9,598 bases of DNA. Source: Flavobacteriaceae bacterium. Its GTDB lineage: Bacteria > Bacteroidota > Bacteroidia > Flavobacteriales > Flavobacteriaceae. Below, piece by piece: positions 7,323-9,598 of the stretch. Numbering within the stretch: position 1 is the first letter of the stretch; each line of letters begins with the position of its first letter. The notes beneath the pieces were generated by a model. That model did not search any database. It saw only the letters and a list, made by a program, of their open reading frames with translations, and was not told the origin of the DNA. The stretch lies in assembly GCA_003533785.1 (NCBI GenBank), contig DQCR01000056.1:1-9598 (forward strand), in the 5' to 3' direction. A program made the position numbers and the translations under genes.

Positions 7323-7396
7323 CGGTCTGGACGGGACTCGAACCCGCGACCCCATGCGTGACAGGCATGTATTCTAACCAACTGAACTACCAGACC
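7323..7396 (-). tRNA. tRNA-Asp (anticodon GTC)
   Basis: The 74 bases fold into a complete cloverleaf: acceptor stem GGTCTGG/CCAGACC, D-arm GTTC/GAAT, anticodon stem CATGC/GCATG with loop CTGTCAC (anticodon GTC), variable loop GGGTC, and T-arm GCGGG/CCCGT with loop TTCGAGT. The discriminator base is G73, as expected for an aspartate tRNA. The 3' CCA is not encoded and must be added after transcription. The gene faces the sugar operon and has its own promoter and terminator. Confidence 0.97.
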
Positions 7397-7409
7397 CAAT
7401 TAGCGATGG

Positions 7410-7440
7410 CAAATATACGCCCCTAATTTGAAATCCCAAA
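7410..7440 (-). promoter_or_regulatory. Bacteroidota-type promoter of tRNA-Asp
   Basis: On the minus strand TTTG (7440-7437) is followed after exactly 19 bases by TATATTTG (7417-7410). This matches the primary sigma factor consensus of Bacteroidota (TTTG at -33, TAnnTTTG at -7). Transcription should begin a few bases downstream, just before the mature tRNA 5' end at 7396, leaving a very short leader. This is the best promoter in the window and a strong hint at the phylum. Confidence 0.8.
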
Positions 7441-7466
7441 CTATTGGAAGGGAAAGAAAATAGAAA

Positions 7467-7784
7467 TTACATTGCAGCGTCTAGGGCGTCAGCATACGCT
7501 TGCTTGGGTGCTACTCCCACCTGACGACCAACCAATTCCCCGTTTTTGAATACTAAAACAGTAGGGATATTACGCACCCCGTATTTGGCTGCAAATTCTT
7601 GATTGGCATCCACATCAACTTTACCAACTACTGCTTTTTCTTGGTATTCGGAACTTAATTCATCGATGATTGGGCCTACCATTCGGCAAGGGCCGCACCA
7701 AGCTGCCCAAAAATCAACCATAACAGGTTTGTTGGATTGCAATACTACTTCGTCAAATGTAGCGTCTGTTATCTCTAGTGCCAT
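7467..7784 (-). CDS. trxA: Thioredoxin
   Basis: A 105-residue single-domain cytoplasmic thioredoxin that reduces protein disulfides. The active site FWAAWCGPC puts the redox cysteines at 30 and 33. The cis-proline motif NIPT (72-75), the buried Asp in VMVDFWA (Asp24) and the C-terminal KNGELVGRQVG are all present. Length is standard (about 105-110). No signal peptide is seen, which argues against the periplasmic DsbA/TlpA-type relatives. The start is fixed by family alignment. It lies 89 bases downstream of dnaE in the same direction and has a possible -7 box of its own just upstream. Confidence 0.97.
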   Translation of the reverse strand: MALEITDATFDEVVLQSNKPVMVDFWAAWCGPCRMVGPIIDELSSEYQEKAVVGKVDVDANQEFAAKYGVRNIPTVLVFKNGELVGRQVGVAPKQAYADALDAAM

Positions 7785-7800
7785 ACTGTTTAATTTTTTA

Positions 7801-7808
7801 CAAATTTA
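7801..7808 (-). promoter_or_regulatory. Possible -7 promoter element of trxA
   Basis: The minus strand reads TAAATTTG, a perfect match to the Bacteroidota -7 motif TAnnTTTG, 16 bases before the trxA start. I see no TTG or TTTG at the right distance upstream. The implied 5' leader would be only about ten bases, so the case is moderate. If real, it lets trxA be transcribed apart from dnaE. Confidence 0.4.
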
Positions 7809-7873
7809 CATTTTTCATTCCAGCTTCATTTATCGTTCGGCATCAATTTATATGATATTTCTATAAACCGTAT

Positions 7874-9598
7874 CTAGTTAACTCGATAACGCCATTGGTT
7901 TTCTTCCAACATATCCAACAGATCACTGGTGATGTCGAGTTTTAGCTTTCGACTAGTCGTCGTTAATTTAATCTCTGGCTCTTTATGAATCAAATCCAAT
8001 AGCAGTGTTTTGTCTCCTTTGAAGGGCTTCAATACTTGTTCTAATGAATCTATTGTAGAGGAGTTTATTGTTTCAGCAGGGATTTTTATGGTGAGTCTTT
8101 TAGCATGGTTAGCCAGGGTACTCTGCAGTTGCTCAAATTGTAGGAATTGAATCCTGGGTTCACCAACCTTCCCTGTTTCTTTGTTGGCCCAACCGGGTTT
8201 AATAATCAATTTACAGCGGACAAACTGATTAATTCCTATAAAATGGCGAAACTTTAAATAATCCTCTCCAAAAATGCGAAACTCAAACTGATCGTTGAAA
8301 TCCTCCAGCTGAAACTTGGCCCACCCCTTACCATTTTTTGTTTCCAAATGCTCGACGGCATTAACGATACCTGCTACGTGCATCTCTCGACCTACTATGG
8401 GATAAAGATCTGATAGAACGTGTAAGCCTGCATTGGTAAACAAATCTACTTCTCTTTTGAAATCATCCAGAGGGTGTCCTGATATATAAATCCCTACAAC
8501 TTCTTTTTCTCGCTTTAAGCGTTCTAAATTTCCCCAAGGTTCACAGAAGGGAACTTTTAGAACTTGATAGGTGCTATCATTGGTTGCACCAAAAAGATTG
8601 GTTTGTGAGGAGTTTTCATTTTCTTGGTATTTGGCGCCAAATCGTATGGCTTTTTCGAGAAATAAAATACCATCCCCATCCGGATTGAAATACTGGGATC
8701 GATGCACCTTATCAAAAGAGTCAAAGCCCCCAGCCAAGGCCAAGTTCTCCATAGCCTTTTTGTTTGCTGCACGAAGATCGATTCGTTTGGTGAGATCGAA
8801 TAAAGAAGTATACGGCGCTTCTTTTCGGTTCTCAATGATGGTTTCTACAGCGCCTTTCCCAACGCCTTTTATGGCGCCCATACCAAATCGAATGGCTTGG
8901 TTATCATTAACCGTAAACTTGTGGAAAGACTCGTTCACGTCTGGACCAAGAACTTTAAGTCCCATTCGACGACATTCTTCCATAAAAAATGTAACCTGCT
9001 TAATATCACTCATATTATTCGATAACACAGCTGCCATATATTCTGCCGGATAATGCGCTTTCAAATAAGCTGTTTGATAGCCAATCCAAGCGTAACAGGT
9101 AGAATGGGACTTATTGAAAGCATACGAAGCAAAGGCCTCCCAGTCTTTCCATATTTTTTCCAGCATTTCCTCCGGGTGACCGTTTTCTTTACCTCCATTG
9201 ATGAACTGTGGCTTGAGCTTATTCAATAGAGTAAAAATCTTTTTCCCCATTGCTTTGCGAAGTATATCGGCATCGCCCTTCGAGAAATTAGCTAGTTTCT
9301 GAGACAAGCGCATCACCTGTTCTTGATAGACAGTAATCCCATAGGTCTCTTTCAGAAATTCTTCCATCTCAGGAAGGTCGTAGGTGATTTCTTCTTCACC
9401 GTTCTTTCGAGCCACAAAACTGGGAATGTATTCCAAAGGTCCCGGACGGTAAAGAGCATTCATAGCAATTAGATCAGCAAACTGAGTCGGCTTTAAGTCT
9501 TTCAAATACTTTTGCATACCTGCGGATTCGTATTGAAAGATTCCTACCGTCTCTCCTCGTTGAAACAATTCATAGGTTTTGGTATCATCCAATAGAAA
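7874..9598 (-). CDS. dnaE: DNA polymerase III subunit alpha, C-terminal part (cut by the window edge)
   Basis: The minus-strand frame is open from the right edge to a TAG at 7874-7876. The frame continues upstream of the TTG at 9592, so that codon is not the start. The fragment carries the second half of the replicative polymerase: FQRGETVGIFQYES and MNALYRPGPLEYIP from the polymerase core, then YQEQVM, DADILRKAMGKK, FNKSHSTCYAWIGYQTAYLK and YPAEYMAAVLSN. A helix-hairpin-helix region (GAIKGVGKGAVETI), ISGHPLDDF and an OB-fold (MHVAGIVNAVEHLETKNGKG onward) follow. The last about 100 residues are less conserved, as in other DnaE proteins. The catalytic aspartates of the palm lie outside the window. 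Downstream comes trxA, 89 bases away. Confidence 0.96.
   Translation of the reverse strand, partial: FLLDDTKTYELFQRGETVGIFQYESAGMQKYLKDLKPTQFADLIAMNALYRPGPLEYIPSFVARKNGEEEITYDLPEMEEFLKETYGITVYQEQVMRLSQKLANFSKGDADILRKAMGKKIFTLLNKLKPQFINGGKENGHPEEMLEKIWKDWEAFASYAFNKSHSTCYAWIGYQTAYLKAHYPAEYMAAVLSNNMSDIKQVTFFMEECRRMGLKVLGPDVNESFHKFTVNDNQAIRFGMGAIKGVGKGAVETIIENRKEAPYTSLFDLTKRIDLRAANKKAMENLALAGGFDSFDKVHRSQYFNPDGDGILFLEKAIRFGAKYQENENSSQTNLFGATNDSTYQVLKVPFCEPWGNLERLKREKEVVGIYISGHPLDDFKREVDLFTNAGLHVLSDLYPIVGREMHVAGIVNAVEHLETKNGKGWAKFQLEDFNDQFEFRIFGEDYLKFRHFIGINQFVRCKLIIKPGWANKETGKVGEPRIQFLQFEQLQSTLANHAKRLTIKIPAETINSSTIDSLEQVLKPFKGDKTLLLDLIHKEPEIKLTTTSRKLKLDITSDLLDMLEENQWRYRVN

Noticed and set aside
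7196..7399. Minus-strand reading frame of 67 codons covering the tRNA
   Set aside because: It translates the tRNA-Asp gene and its terminator; the WGRGFESRP string is the usual artefact of reading through a tRNA T-arm.
7434..7449. Possible terminator hairpin after trxA
   Set aside because: On the minus strand a 6-bp stem (TTCCAA/TTGGGA) forms, but no U tract follows, and it overlaps the -33 box of the tRNA promoter.
8571..9053. Plus-strand reading frame of 160 codons
   Set aside because: It is antisense to conserved dnaE motifs and shows no domain features.
1..9598. Mobile elements, CRISPR arrays, defence or toxin genes
   Set aside because: No transposase or integrase motif, no regularly spaced repeats and no flanking direct repeats were seen.

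Overview
The window looks like chromosomal DNA of a Bacteroidota bacterium, possibly a free-living or aquatic lineage; I cannot name the genus. The signs are a modest GC content, weak or absent Shine-Dalgarno sequences, a textbook Bacteroidota promoter (TTTG-N19-TATATTTG) in front of a tRNA gene, a second TAnnTTTG box before thioredoxin, and a dnaE-trxA neighbourhood that I recall as common in the phylum.

Layout: bases 1-659 (minus) are the N-terminal part of rmuC, running off the left edge. Bases 660-928 are a divergent intergenic control region with an imperfect palindrome. Bases 929-7243 (plus) hold five tightly packed genes that look like one operon: a sugar/proton symporter, a GH32 lipoprotein beta-fructosidase, a PfkB-type fructokinase, a glycerate kinase and a GntP-family permease. 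Gene junctions are an 8-nt overlap, 43 nt, 20 nt and a 4-nt ATGA overlap. Convergent to this is a minus-strand block: tRNA-Asp(GTC) with its own promoter and a strand-specific terminator, trxA, and the C-terminal 575 codons of dnaE running off the right edge.

How the operon probably works: the outer-membrane or periplasmic GH32 enzyme releases fructose from sucrose, inulin or levan. The symporter brings the sugar across the inner membrane and the kinase makes fructose-6-phosphate. The last two genes form a second module in which a GntP-type carboxylate permease probably imports glycerate and glycerate kinase phosphorylates it to phosphoglycerate. Both modules enter glycolysis. There is no SusC/SusD pair and no regulator gene in the window, so this is not a classical polysaccharide utilization locus. 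The joining of fructoside and glycerate use in one apparent transcript is the most interesting point. The rest is ordinary housekeeping content, and I found no defence system, mobile element or CRISPR array.
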